NCBI RefSeq assembly: GCF_003473485.1
Contig: NC_053045.1
Coordinates: 4,366,501 to 4,430,500, forward strand
Length of the DNA: 64,000 nucleotides
Source: Medicago truncatula
Taxonomy: Eukaryota > Streptophyta > Magnoliopsida > Fabales > Fabaceae
Direction: 5' to 3'
Shown: positions 11,703 through 25,800 of the stretch, piece after piece
Numbering within the stretch: position 1 is the first letter of the stretch
Layout of the letters: each line of letters opens with the position of its first letter
Made by a program: the position numbers and the translations under genes
Notes under the pieces: model-generated
What the model saw: only the letters and a program-made list of their open reading frames with translations
The model's database searches: none
What the model was told of the DNA's origin: nothing

Positions 11703-13150
11703 GCAATTTTCCTTCCATACTTGTGTTACCATGCCCTTTGAAAAGGACCTCCAATGCCCACATTGGAATGTTTGCATTTAACAACATAGGAGAAGCAATA
11801 TCATTGGTTACACAATCATAATCATATAGAAAACAAATATTGAAAATTTTAATCACACATTAGCATTAGTTAATTTTGATCTCATTATTTATGCTTGCCT
11901 ATTTCCATAAATATGATAAACTATGTGATTTATATGTAGATCAAAGTTTAACTGTGTTGTAACGTGTAATCTCGTACTTACACATATGTTTTATTATTTC
12001 TCTATGTTCTCTTTTTACCTAATCTCTTGCTAAGCAAACTCCAAGCACATGCCTTGTCCATGTAGAAACATTAGTATCAGTTATTTTAATGTCCTTATTC
12101 AATTTGGCCGAAAGCATAGTATCGAATATGAAGATTATTTATTGGTTTTTTCACAGCGCATGTATATTTATACGTCGATGATTCAATGTGAATCATTTAT
12201 AGAGATTAACAAAGCTTATTTATATGCCTGTAATCAGCATCACAAAAAAAAAAAAAAAAAAAAAAAGGATAAGGAACTACACTACAAACAAACAATACTT
12301 AAGCAATTTGTTGGAATTTTGGCTATTATTGAAATCATACATTGACCAAAATTAAACTATGACAACTGAAGTGAATATAACGTATAGAGAGCACACGTCT
12401 AATGATGCTTTAGACATTTTGGATAAAATTGCAATAATCGAGCAAAATTTTAGCAGGAATCCTTGCAATCAGGCAACTTGAGACTCATAAAAAATCGGAT
12501 ATGACCAAATTTTAAGTTTAAGATTGAACATAGTTGGTGGTGTGTCATTGCCGTTGATGTGTCAAGTGTGAGTAAATAACTTTCATGTTAGATATAAACG
12601 AACATGAACATCATATAAGTAAGGTGACTACATATTTTTGTTGAGACCTATATTACCCCTTGATGAATTAGGGGGTGAACTACCCCTAATGATAAATAAG
12701 ATTCAATTTTGGAACAAGATAAACGGAGATCATGTTGAATGAATGAGATGGAGAAGTTTCATGTTCTTAAGATAAAAATGGTAATTAATAGTAAAAAGAA
12801 AAAACCATATCGGTGAGCTAGATTTTTCTATGAATGTGATATATTGTCATATCACAAGAACATGATATATTGTTGCCCGAATTCAAATCTACAGTTTCTC
12901 ACTTCTCAGCACTTAGTTATAATGATATCCACACAAAGAGACGACGGCACCTTGTCAATTGGTGTGTTGGGTTTATCTTTATTGTCAATGTGTTAGTATT
13001 TTCACTTTAGTCATTAAGTTAATTATGAGTTAGTTAATCAATATTCACATATCCCATAATTAGAGAGTATGCTTATCTGCTTATCTGGTAGAGAAGAGAT
13101 CAACGCTCGGCAAGGTCAACTTTTAAGCTTATAGTATAACACATAAAATT

Positions 13151-13655
13151 AAGGGTTAAATATATTTTTGTCCCTATAAATATATTAACTTTTTGTTTTA
13201 GTCCCTCTAAAATTTTCCTCCAACTTTTAGTCCTTATAAAATTTTCAATCACTACTTTTGATACCTATTTTTAATTTAATTTTTGTATTTTTTTAATGAA
13301 ATTATGCAGAAATGTGTAAAATATTCTAAAAAAAGTTCCTAAAAAAAATTAGAATTTTTTAACAAAACAAAAATTAAATATGAATTTTTAACCGTAAAAA
13401 ATATAAAAATTCATATTAAATTCATGTTTTGTTAAAAAATTGTAAAAAAAATTTGGAGTGATTATTATAATATTTTGAATTTTTCTAGAAAATTTTATTA
13501 AAAAATATGAATTCTACATATGAGTTTACTTTAAAAGAGGGAATAAAAGTGAAGATTGAAAATTTTATAGGGACTAAAAGTTGAAGGAAAATTTTAGAGG
13601 AACTAAAACAAAAAATTGATATATTTATAAGGAATTAAAACATATTTAACCCTAA
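13151..13655. mobile_element. Inverted-repeat MITE (aagggttaaatat family)
   Basis: The left arm, aagggttaaatatatttttg then tccctataaatatattaac and tagtccctctaaaattttcc, is mirrored by ggaaaattttagaggaacta and by a right end at catatttaaccctaa. The arms are roughly 110 bases. No coding sequence is present. Confidence 0.6.
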
Positions 13656-13772
13656 AATCAAAATAGACATGATTGGGTCTATCCAAAATAAAATAAAATC
13701 AAAATATGCATGTTCATAAAAAAAATTCTTTCTTTCTCACAGGGTTATAGTAATTGAAGTTTTTTGTGTATA

Positions 13773-13904
13773 CATATTTCGGAAAATTCCTTTAAACGCT
13801 GCATTTGAAGTACTATCAATGCAAACACCATTTTCATCTATTAGCAAGATTTTCAGACCGTTTCTTGAGGTAATCGTTGATGTTGCTACATAAAGTTGAC
13901 CATA
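13773..13904 (-). pseudogene. Helitron-type PIF1-like helicase C-terminal scrap
   Basis: The minus strand reads YGQLYVATSTITSRNGLKIL followed by a segment ending NAAFKGIFRN, with no stop over 44 codons. GQLYVA..R.TSR.GLKIL is the hallmark C-terminal motif of the PIF1-like helicase in plant Helitron Rep-helicases. Homology stops abruptly on the upstream side, so only about 130 bases remain. No Helitron ends (5' TC, 3' hairpin-CTRR) were identified. Confidence 0.7.
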
Positions 13905-15795
13905 CTTAACAGCTTCTCATTTGAAGCTGTTTTTAGATTCAATTTTTTTTCAAAAGTTGTAGCAAACAGATGTAATATTCTTAAAAGTGATTATTTTTTT
14001 AAAAAAAAATTGATTTTTTTCTTCTTGAAAAAGCTATATCAAACGGGCTCTAAATGGTGACATTTTTTTGGAGAGGTTAAATGAGGACATTATATTTTTT
14101 ATTGTTTACTGACATAATAGTTAAAGCAAGTTGTTTCTATAATTTCCAATTCATTAACTAAAAAACAGAATGACCTGTAAAATATAAAATCGTTTTAAAG
14201 AAAAAAAGCAAGAGCACAAATGCAAAACAAATATATACGAACAGCTAAACTAATATCAAAATGGCACATATAGATTGAATAAGAAAGATGCCACTTTTAG
14301 AATAATGTTAACGGTGATTACTCAAAGCAAATCTTGCCTAGTTACAAACGACACTAACATATCAGTAAATCTATGTTTACTAACAATTGACTCATACACT
14401 TTTACGGCATAACCATATATAATAAGCAGAAAATATTCCTCCGATTGACATAGAATTGAAAGAGAATGAGACCCTCTTGGTTTAATGTGCTCTGCATTTC
14501 CAACTTTAGTAGACCATTTAAAACCAAAATGTCATTAAAGGGATTAGGTTCTCAGATGAAAGGTACAGGGGGCAGATTTGAGCAAAATTTTGTGAAGATT
14601 AGTGCATTCAAATGATTTTTATTTTATTAGTAAAGGATTTCAGTCTATTTGATTTGGTCTTGCAAACACAAAAATGGTGGACAACAATGAGTTATAACAA
14701 ATAATATGATTTAAACAAAACACAAAGCATAGCAGGTGCTACAGTTATATTCAAACATCCACAATCCATTATAGTTTCACATTTTCTTAGAATGCCAATC
14801 AGAGCAAAAGTATTTCACTTACGACTCTCTCTTTCCATCTTCTCTCTTCTCACTTTTAACAGTACACAAATCCCAGCACCTCGCTCTCAAATCTGAACGC
14901 CATTAACGTCATCTATCACCATATCATCTCACCGTCACCACCACCACCTTTGCCACCGTCCTCACCCTCTCTCGCCTCTGTATTTGTTCTCTCTGCCTCA
15001 CACTCTTCACCAAAACAAAACATCAACAACCTTTTAAGAAAAACAAAACAGCAGTAATTTCACAGATGTCAGAATGATGCTACGGCGGAAACAGAGAAGG
15101 CAGCAACGGAGAGAAGGCGGAGAGAAGAAAGAGCGCATCAATGAGAGAGAAGATGAGTAACAGTTAAACAATGGTAGGATACTGGATGCTGTGGTGAGCC
15201 ATCACTTCGCAGGGGTGATGAATGAGGCAAGCAAGAGCAAGGGAATAATGTAATTTATAGATAGTAATAACACATTTCATTGGAACCCTAATGCTTTGGA
15301 AACATGCCAGAACTGAATATAGATGAAGTAGTTGGGAGATTTGAATTTCAAAATCATCATTAAATGCATCTAGGTAATTACATAAGTTTTGGGGGATTAG
15401 TTGGGAGATCTGAATATAATATTCTTAGCGCCAAATCTGCTTGGTTTAGGGTTTTTTAAATGTTGTTTGCAAATGTACCTTTGGATTAGATATAAAGATA
15501 CCATGAGAAAGTTTTCTATAGTCACAACCCCAAATCAAAATTAGTTTTGTTTTAATATTTTTAGATTATGTGAGTGTGCTTAAATATGAGGTGTTGGGTT
15601 TGTATCCAACTAAAGTTTCTCCAATACCATATCATTCTTTCCTTAATCTATCATGTTTTATTTTATTATTTCAATTTTATCTTTATAAGTTGTTTCTTAT
15701 CTTTATTAGTTATTTCATTTTTTTGAGGGGAAAGTTATTTCCTTCTCTTTATAAACTCTCATCATGAGTTTATCTATTCGATGTGAGACCGTAAA
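13905..15795. other. Intergenic, no gene identified
   Basis: Mostly AT-rich. A GC-richer CT/purine-skewed patch at about 14860-15200 (ccaccaccacctttgccacc; gaaggcagcaacggagagaa) looks like a leader or a captured gene fragment, but I recognise no protein in it on either strand. Confidence 0.4.
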
Positions 15796-16558
15796 AAATG
15801 ACGAAAGTTCAAATAAAGAAAAATCAATATAAAGGTGCATTACCTAGACAGGCAAAACTGGCAGTCAGCAAAACCAGACCATCTGCAGATCACCCGTCTG
15901 CCGTAGGGAAGAAGTTAAACGAAGTAATGCGTGCGCCGTGCAGTTGGCAAGATGCTCATATCCTCAAGATCAAGAGCACAGACTCTTAAAGCAGTTTTGG
16001 GACTTACACCCAGAAAGAGAAATCTCCTACACTGCCCAACAAAACTAAATTCCATAAATAAAAAATAGAAAGGAAAAGAGTGACAAATCTTAATGCAAGC
16101 ATCTTGGCACATCAATAAAAAATATGCATGCTAAATAAAATAACTTTTCATTCTTAGACAGTACATAGTAAGACATTTATATAATATGTTACTGCAGTTC
16201 TTCTATCCTGCCACTTATTTACTTAATGTGGTACTGATGTCTCCTACACTGCAGGAACTAATAGTTAAAATGAGAAAATGCTTAGCAGAATATTCTTAAC
16301 TGATCATAGCAGCCTGCTCACACATTTTAGTTTACACTTCTTATTTTAGAGAAATGCCTTTCTTTTATGAGCACTGGTATATATCCAAATTGAATGTCAA
16401 ACATTTTTAAAGATCAGACTGCAAACCTGACTGGGAGAACAGAAGAAATGTATTAGATTCACATAGTCACATATCTGAACTCTTCTTGAAGCATACTGTG
16501 ATTGCCAATATTGTCTTCATTTCGAATGCCTTCTCTGAAAACATGGTTGATTCCCATC
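15796..16558. repeat. TNL-flank repeat, copy A (orphan)
   Basis: This aligns with copy B (about 18738-19655) and copy C (about 28618-29310). Shared landmarks in order are gggaagaagtt(t/g)aacgaa, cccagaaagagaaatctcct (absent in C), tgcatgctaa and gaagcatactgtgattgc. B and C lie just downstream (minus strand) of the two TNL genes, but copy A has no TNL beside it. It may be the remains of a third, lost TNL unit. Confidence 0.6.
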
Positions 16559-18109
16559 CAATAATTTGACATTATCCAATAATTTCACAGAAGTGAGTCT
16601 ATTAGCCTTTAACCATAAAAAAGATATAAATTTGACATTATCCAATAGTTTGCACGAATCCACAGTTTCCGCTTGAAAATCATGTTGTTCATTTCCTTCC
16701 AAACAACTCAAACACAAGCATGTCAGTTTACTTAAACGAAAGGATATGTAAATCGCGGTAAAAACACCAACCCACTGATATAAACGGTACCACAAGCTTC
16801 CAAAGATCTCACAGTGGAAAAGAAGATGCTCTGCTGACTCGGTAAAAAATAAAATTTAATTGTCGGATACTCTCCCGATACGTATCAGGCAGGTATCAAT
16901 GCAGGATAGATATCAAATACGGTATGTCATCAATTTTAAAATATATGTGCTTGAGCTTCATAGTTAATACATGTTCATAATAGCCATAAACAAGATAAAA
17001 CCATCACGGTAGCTTGCTCAAAGTCACAAAATAATAACCTACCAAGGATAAAATCATCACTTCATAAAAAATAAAAACCAAAAATATCTTCCATTTTGTA
17101 TCACCAGAATAATTCAGATCATAAAATGTTAAAAGAATATTTGATATAATGTGACACGAATTCAAATAAATTACTGAGTGATGCAATTTGATTTGGATTT
17201 TGCTTCTTCTACTTATCCTTCAATCAAATATTCTCAATGCAATGATATCCTCACAACGAGACAACGTGCCCTTGTCAATCGGTTTATTTTGGTCCTTAAT
17301 GGATATAATTTTGATATGCTTTTTACATTTTTTGAAAATAATTAAATATATAAATGTTGAAGATAATAAATAGACATAACATAAATACAATTTGAACATG
17401 GAAAAGTTATAATCTTGACATTTACATGAACATAAAGTGGCCATTAAAGACCAAAAATAAAATAAATTTTTTTGTGAGGATGAAAGCATTCAATTTAAAT
17501 TTTTAGGAACTAAAATAAAAATTCGTTATATTTATTAGGACAAAAACTTATTTAACCTTTTTTTAATCTTAACTTCATCTTGCTATAGTAATAATTTGAA
17601 AAATGATTATATATTAATTAAATTATCTTTTCAAGTTTTTAAATTATTCAATATTTATAAACTAGTTCAACTGATAATTTTATCAAACACTACAAATTTG
17701 ATCCGTTAGTTTATTCACTTTCAATTATTAGCTAATTTATCGGTTATCCGCTATAAATTCATTCATCGTTATATTCTTCAAACTTTCTTCCCACAAGAGC
17801 AACAACAATGGCATGCCATAGACATTTTAGTAAATAAATAAACTAGTAGGAGACCCAAAAAAACGCAGGCAAAATGAAACACAATGGAAACAAATAAAGT
17901 CATAGAGGAGTTAATCGATAATCATCTAAGACTTTTTGAACAAACATAAATATAAGCTACATCATTCAAATTACTAAGCATTGAAAATACTATAAGCAAA
18001 AACTATAGACATGTTGATCACACACAAGCAAATCCCATTCAACTCACTGAGGTAGGTTCTTAGTTTAACCATGCATCAACAAATCAAACAATGGAAGTGA
18101 ATGGACAAC
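16559..18109. other. Intergenic, repeat fragments only
   Basis: Contains cgtatc-rich sequence at about 16860-16970 (dispersed family), a second copy of the aatgatatcctcacaacgag segment near 17235, and at about 17655-17770 a hAT-MITE-like stretch (aattattagctaatttatcg, ccgctataaattcattcatc) that resembles 46405-46565. No gene is seen. Confidence 0.4.
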
Positions 18110-19655
18110 TTAACTAAACAATGATCTTGAATAACAGTATCCACTTAAACCAAACATTTTTGTATATCTCTATTTTTCTATTGGATAAAATTCTTGCAAC
18201 TCCATCTAATAAGGAGTGTTGGAAAGGGTGTTGCTGGCACTTTTCTTTTGTCCTATTTCTATGAATTTGTTCTAGCACATGTTCAATAGGAGTCTCTCTC
18301 GCAGTTTACTGCGTTTAAGACCTGAAAGAAAAATTAAAGAATGAATAGCTTAGTAAACCACTGTATCAGGAAAGCAAAAAGCTTATCATAAGAAAATCTT
18401 CAGAGTCGGTCTTCTGAAGTGACATTAATATTTTGCATGCTAAGACTAAGGGAGCTTGATAGATTTGTGTACAACTATAATAAAATTTTGAGCAAAAACA
18501 AGAGCACAACCTGAGCAGAGACGTGAAGGTTTGAAATTGTGGGGGCAGTCACAAGACTGCCAACTAGCAATAACACCTGATCTTTGATATTGAGGAAAAT
18601 TGTGGAAAAATGTAGTTGATGCCACACAATTGCAATTGTTGTGATGTGGTGGTCCCAAACTCTGACATTGTGGCTACAATCGCAGTCACGGAGTACAATT
18701 CAAAAATTTGGTGATATGATAAGGATGTGTACATCTGCAATGGATAATGATTCTTTCTCTTCAATGTTTGGCAAGTTTTAAAAACACAAATTTACTGCAG
18801 ATAACGATCAAAGTTAAAATTTTAAAAATTCAATATAAAAATTTATTATCAAGAAAGGAAAAACCTGTGGCCAACGAATATAGTCCAGCTGCAGTCGGGA
18901 AGAAGTTTAACGAAATATTGTTTGCAGTCGGCAGGATGCTCTTATGCTCAACATCAAGGGTACAAACTCTCAAACAGTTCTAGAGCTTACCCCCAGAAAG
19001 AGAAATCTCCTACATTAGCCAACAAAACCAAAATCCACAAATCTAAAATAGAAATGAAAAGAATGACAATTCTCAATGCAAGCATCAAATAACCGTCGAG
19101 GTGACGTCTTGACCTAAAAGATCAAATGGTATGATACATAGACAAAGAAATCTCTTATGAATTCGAGAATATTGGCATACCAATGAAAAATATGCATGCT
19201 AAACAAAATAATTCTTCATTCTTACTTCTTAGATAGTATAACATGATACTGCAGTTCTTCTTTCCTGGCATTTATTTACTCAATGCAATACTCATGTCTC
19301 CTACATTGTAGGAGCTCATAGTAAAAATGAGAAAATGCTTATTTTAGAAATGCCTTTCTTTTATGAGTACTGGTATCCAAATTGAATGTTAAAACATTTT
19401 TAAAGCAGTAATTAAAAAATTAGATAACTAAAAAATACATATTTTGTGAGGACCGATGAAAAACTAAACCCTAGGCACACATTGAATAAGAATAACAACA
19501 ATAAAGATCAGACTGCAAACCTGATTGCGTGAATTGAAGAAATGTATTAGACTCACATAGCCACATAGATAAACTCTTCTTGAAACATACTGTGATTGCA
19601 AGATTGTTTTCATTTTGAATGCCTTCTTTGAAAACATGGCTGATTTCCATCTGCA
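18110..19655. repeat. TNL-flank repeat, copy B
   Basis: This segment downstream of TNL1 (minus sense) aligns with 28165-29310 downstream of TNL2. It begins at aatgatcttgaataaca and runs through ctagcacatg(t)tcaatagg to acatggctgatttccatctg. It defines the downstream part of the tandem duplication that made the two TNL genes. It may carry 3' untranslated sequence; the reading frames are not conserved between copies. Copy B has an extra stretch at about 19085-19165. Confidence 0.6.
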
Positions 19656-19834
19656 AGTTCTGTTTTAAGTCTACTTTTCATTTTGTTGATCAATAATCAA
19701 GTATCCTGGTTTCCTTATCTTCCTAAAGCATTAGGTTCGGATCTTCGAAATCAAGCTCAATTTCAGAACCAAATTGGAGATTAAATTAACTCAAAGAAAC
19801 TTTTAGCCAGAAATTCTTTCACATCATTCATCTA

Positions 19835-22800
19835 CTAGAGTTTTCTTCTTTTTTGTCTTTGTTTAGTATCATCTATGTGCTCTACTTGCAGAGAGACCCT
19901 CTTGGCAGCGCATTCATTTTCAGCACCACCAACAACATTCTTATTTGGTGCATGGCATTGCTCTATTTTTTCACCGATTGGTTCATCATATATGAGATAA
20001 ACTGATGTCTTCATCACAATGAAACTGTTTCCAAAAACAACAACAATCTCCACTTTGTCACCAGGTTCCATATTTGATACCACTCTCTTCCATTCCTCAT
20101 TTTCTAAGGAGGATAACGCCTCTCTCTTATAGAGTTGAATGGTGGTCTTTGTGTGATTTATCACCAACACATTTTGAAGGCCAACTGATGCTATGCCATT
20201 TGGGCTTGATGAATAGACAATGCACATCATTGTCTTCAAGCTACGTCCTTCCACTTGAGGGACTTCAAAAACAACAGAATAACCTTTGGAGTTGAAACTT
20301 AACCAATTTGGGTAATTATCACAGGGGAGCAAAACACTACCACCCCCGTCGACAGTCAAATTCTGTAAAAAAGTGGAAATAAACACTAATATCACAATCA
20401 TTTAACAATGATATAATACTCCTCATAAGATAATTATTCGTATTTTGATCAGTAAAAATTAAAACAATGATATTTGGACACCCCAATTTTCCAAACACTC
20501 ATTTAACACTTCATTTTCTCTTTATCTCTCTTCCTATCACATCACCAACATATCAAATCTATCACATCACTCTTGTTATTTCTCTCTGTCTCTCTCGCTT
20601 AAGGTGTTTAGGTGTCTACCAAACATTTTCCTAAAAATTAAAATTATTTGACTACCTAAAAAAAATTTGAAGTAATGATAGGAAAAATCATTGCTGGTTT
20701 TATAAGAATTTCTCTTTTCTAATATTGGTTATATAAAAAATATAACTATCAGAAACATGCAAGAGAGAGAGAGCGAAACCTGTAAGATCCTCTCTTTGAG
20801 AATATTGGAGATTAGGCAACTCGTTCCCATTTGAATTAGAAGAGATTTCATGCAATTTTTTGTTGCTGAATCTTGCATTTGATCACAACATTCCATTAAT
20901 GAACAAGTCTTCACATTGGATACTTGTGACGTAGTTGCAATTGATTCCAATCCCTTGGAATTTGTTGAACTTAAAGCATTCAAAATTCTTGTTGTGTCCT
21001 GTGAAAGTTGAAGTTCTGATCCACACTCCAACCAAAGGCACTGAAGTTTTGGAAGGACACTGAAAATAGACGATAGATCATGGGAAATACTATTTGATGC
21101 ATGCAAAGAAACAAGGGATGACATTCCGACAGCTGTTTGAACAGCGGGTGGGAGATTATTTGTTGGTAACATCCAAGACGAAATGATAGAAGGAAACACA
21201 TCACGAGAGAATCCTTCATATCCACACAGAGAAATAAATCCAATGCTTTTTGACCTTACTACCGAAAAGGGCACTTTTGTTATAGCAGTATTATTTGCAA
21301 TCAGAGTGGTTAAAGATTCCATTTGTTCCAACTCCTCTTCCAACTTGTCAATCATTAAACATCCCGATAGAATGAGAGTTTTCAGAGATTTCAACGAATA
21401 AATGTTTCTTGGAAGGTTAGAAAGGCTAGTACAATCTTTCAAATTTATCAAAAGAACTTTCTTAAGATGTCCAATTGTATGGGATACCTCAGACAGCCTT
21501 GGACAATCTTTGAGTACCAGCTTTTCAAGGTTAGGCAAGTATGAAAAGTCAGGGGTCTGTGTCAGATAATGAGAATGACTAAGATTGAGAATTTTCAGCT
21601 GCTCCATTCTCTGCAAGAACAGAAATATTATAGAGAACTTGCGGATAAAGCATAAAAAGAGAAGTACAAGCACGTACGACGTGTCGCCAACCTTGAGAGT
21701 GGTAATAAAATATTTGTGTGAGTGCATAGCCATTTTTTTAATACCAACATACGTTAGTTTAGTATTACTTTTTGCTCAAAATATTCGGGTGCCAGCATTC
21801 TGCTGTGAATTTTAAAATTCAGCATAATAGATAGGTTTGAAATTCCTCTGGTTTCTTTTATTTACTGTGTTGATTTATGGACTGTTATGTGAATTTTGTT
21901 TGTACTTATATACATTGTAACTAAATTCATAGTTAGGGCTATGATGGATCTTTTGTATTATAATCAAATTATTCATAGTTTTCAACTGTTTTGTCCTTTG
22001 TTCTTCACAACCAAAGTCTTAAAACACAGACAATAGGCAGTCTAGTAATACATTGTAACTCACTGTCAGATAATTAGTTCCTGAATATATCAACATTTAA
22101 AACAAATCCACAAATGTCTCTTTTACTAGTCATTTTAGTCCTCAAATGTGTTTTTTGTTGGTCAATTTAGTCCATGAAATTACTAACAAAAGAGGCACTA
22201 AGGATGTATTTGTAATATCGATACAATTAGAGACAGTGCCTCACACATTAAGGCAACAAAGTGGCTATTTGCTCTTACAATTTAAACCATTGGATACGCT
22301 AACTAGGACTCCAATCCTTCTATTACTATTGCGAACGGGACACACTTGACCAAAAGTGCACTCTGGACGCAACACTTGAATAGAATTCATAAATATGAAA
22401 AGTGAAAACAACTCAAAATACAAAAAACAAAACTCCAAAGTAATACCTGCATCTCTTTCCACACAAGTTTGACATTGCTATTTTCTAACTCAATGGAAAC
22501 AATATTTCTTTGATAGAAGTTTGAAGGTATGCATGTTAAAGGAAATCCATTCCAGTGTAGCCATCTCAATTGTTTTGAAAGATATTTAAAATCTCCATCA
22601 AGTTGTGCACCAGAAAGTTGAAGCAATCTGAGTTTCTTCATCTTCTTAAATGCTTCGGTGCTAAAACGTTGTGCACTACGTCCTGGCAGCTTCAAAGTCA
22701 GTCCCTCAACAGCTTTTGTTCCCTATATATGAAATATAATGGACCAAAAGTAAAACATGCTACACAGCCAGGAAGCACAATAATATGTGTAAAACTAAAA

Positions 22801-25800
22801 GATAGTAGGCAGATAAAAAATTTGTAATGAAACCAATCATTTTTACTAGCTCAAATGATTGTTGACTAGTAACTCAAATGTGTTTTGCTTCTTTAAGTTT
22901 GAGATTTCTAAATCGAGAATTTCTTATTTAACCAAAAACAGATATTTTAAATCAAGAATTTAAAACAAAGTATATGAAATTCTTACCGTATGTTCTGACA
23001 ATATATCAATCACATCCTCATGATACCACAACCTACTACGTTCCTCAGGCTCCATTGGTGATTTCTCACGAATGATTTCTCTTCCCATATCTCGCAGCAA
23101 ATCATGCATGCCAAGCTTGTTCTTATCATCAACTGTTACAAGGCTTCGTTCAACAAGGACACTTATTCCAATTTCAGCGAAAAGTCCACAGCCATTTAAA
23201 ATAAGAATAACATCATTTCGGTCCATCCCAATTAAGAAACAAGCTATGTCAAGGAATATTGATTTTTCTGTATCATTTAAACCATCATAGCTTATTTTTA
23301 ACTTCTTATGTACTTGATCATTGGGAATTCTTTTGAGTTTCTCCAATACACAAATCCACTCTGATACCTCCCTATCAAACAAATAGGATCCAAGGACTTC
23401 AAGAGCTAGTGGCAATCCCCCAGAATATTTAACTACATTTCTAGAAATTTCAGAATAATCATCTCTAGGACTCGTTTGCTTGAAAGCATGCCAACTAAAA
23501 AGTTCAAGAGATTCACTTTCATCCATTTCTTTCATTATGTATATTTTGTCAACTCTATCCCCTCGAAGTATATGCTTATCCCTGGTCGTGATGATTATTC
23601 TACTCCCTGGAGCAAACCATTTACAACTTCCACACAAAGCATTGAGTTGGTCCAATTTATTCACATCGTCAAGTACAAGAAGAACTCTTTTATGACAAAG
23701 TCGTTCCTTTAATATAGATTTCCCTGATTCAATATTTTGAATCTTGGTTGTGGTTTCTTTGAAAATATCATACATAAGTTGTTCTTGTAAATACACTTGT
23801 CCAGAAACTTGCTCCCAAACCTCCCTTATATTTGCAAGAAAGCTCCTACCTTCAAAATTCCGGCCAATTTTATTGTAAATGGCTTTTGCAATGGTGGTTT
23901 TACCAATTCCACCCATCCCCCACATCCCCAGCAGTAGAACATCATTTGACTGTTGAGTGTCTAGAAGTTGAATCATATCTTGCACTCGAGATTCGACTCC
24001 GACAGGATTATCAGCAATGAACAAGTCTGTCTTGTCAAGCAAATTTGTAACATTTTCAACAATATCCTTGATAACCTCACATTCGTTCCTATGAAAATAC
24101 AAAGAAATGGTAAATTTGCATATTCAAAGCCGTTAAAAAAAGAAAAAAAATGCACATCCATACATATGTCTATATGTAAGTACAAGTAATTACCTATGTA
24201 TGTGTGTATATGTGTCACGAGTAGAGGGCAAAACTTCAATTAGATTGAAAGTGATGACCAAAGAAGAAAATCGTACATACAATTATCATTTTGTAAATTG
24301 ACAATGTGGCAAGAAAAAGAAGATTTAAATTAAAAAGGTAGGATTCTCTATTATGTTGCTTCTTAAGCAAACAAGAAATGGTTATTCCACATGCAGAAGA
24401 GAGTATATATGCAAAATGAGTTCACTTTAGAAGGCAAAGAAAAAATACTAAGAAATTAAATAAAACAAATGGTCAAAAGAGTACGAATGTGAGTGAAAAC
24501 AAACATGATGAAAAAAGCAATAACTTGCTGGATTAAGAAGGACCAGTTACTAGATCCCAATAAAACCAATCATTTAGAAGGTTTACACCAAAAAGAATTG
24601 CAATGTAACATTCTAAACTGCTTTCAGGATTGCCGACTGACCCCACAAACCAACACGAGTCTTTTCAGCGTGTTTTGTCCTCACTCACACGCTTACCGGG
24701 AAACTTCCCGATAGCTCACCCATCCCAAAATTGCTCCAAGCCAATCATGCTTAACTGTGGAGTTCTTATGGAACTGTGGAGTTCTTATGGAATGAGCTAC
24801 CGAAAAGAAGATGCATCTTGTTGATATAGGTAGTACCAAACAATTCTTATAAGTCTTCCTTCAACTATGTAGTCCCATACCTACATGGCCTCAGGATCCC
24901 TCTCATTCCGATGTGATTCGGTTCCTCTTAGAAGTTGTCGGGAGCCGCTCATTGTCGTGCCTTGTGCACCGGCGACCACTCCCCGCCCTCGTCAGTCTTG
25001 GGTGTTACATGTCCACCAGCTTCCGCTTGGTTCGTCCCCGAAATACACCGTACTGGGAGAGGTCGGCTCTTATACCATTTGTAACATCCCAGACTGCTTT
25101 CAAGATTGCCGACCCACAAACCAACACGAGTCTTTTCAGCGTGTTTTGTCCTCACTCACACGCTTACCGGAAAACTTTTCGGTAGGTCACCCATCCCAAA
25201 ATTGCTCTAAGCCAAGCACGCTTAACTCTGAAGTTCTTATGGAATTGGCTACCGAAAAGAAGATGCATCTTGTTGATATAGGTAGTACCAAACAATTCTT
25301 ATAAGCCTTCCTTCAACCATATAGTCTCATGCCTACATGGCCTCAGGATCCCTCTCATTCCGATGTGATTCGATTCCTCTTAGAAGCTGTTGGGAGCCGC
25401 TCATTGTCGTGCCTTGTGCACCGGCGACCACTCCTCGCCCTCGTCAGCCTTGGGTGTTACATGCAAGACCTAAGAGACAACCATGTAAGACTAGTTACTG
25501 GCAGTAACTTCGAGAAAGCAGACTAAAGAAACTCTGTATTGGGCACTATAGGAGGACTACCGTGTACGATAGCTATTTTGAGAGTGGAGAGTTAGCTATA
25601 ATTCTATCTAATTAACCATTATAGTATAGGAAAATAGTTATGTGTCAAGTGTGTGTAAAAGCACAAAAATATTCCCAGTAGGAGTTTTAGGCTTTGGATC
25701 TGATCTTAAAGATTGTTGCTTTGAATTCAACATAATTTCCCTTTTAATTCAGAACTGATGTTCTATCATTTCGTTTGACCTGCTAAGTCGAAAAGACGGA

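Larger units (their letters stand above)
10750..13150. other. Intergenic downstream of ferritin
   Basis: The ferritin 3' UTR probably occupies the first 200 bases or so. Beyond it lie nested inverted-repeat elements (listed separately), a 24-base poly-A run at 12243-12266, and a segment near 12919-12990 (aatgatatcc...gacggcaccttgtcaattgg) that recurs near 17235-17300. No gene is seen. Confidence 0.5.

Noticed and set aside
12049-12345. 98-codon open frame reading through a poly-A run
   Set aside because: The poly-Lys segment comes from a 24-base poly-A tract; nothing else looks coding.
15915-16115. Possible coding exon on the minus strand in TNL-flank copy A
   Set aside because: The corresponding frames in copies B and C contain stops and shifts; conservation is nucleotide-level only.
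20455-20640. Possible MITE in TNL1 intron 4 (ggacaccccaattttccaaa ... tttaggtgtctaccaaacat)
   Set aside because: The ends pair only weakly and no target duplication is visible, so it is not listed as an element.
24885-25526. Open frames of up to 139 codons over the Cassandra LTRs
   Set aside because: They lie in the repeat, recur in both LTRs and resemble no protein; TRIM elements are non-coding.
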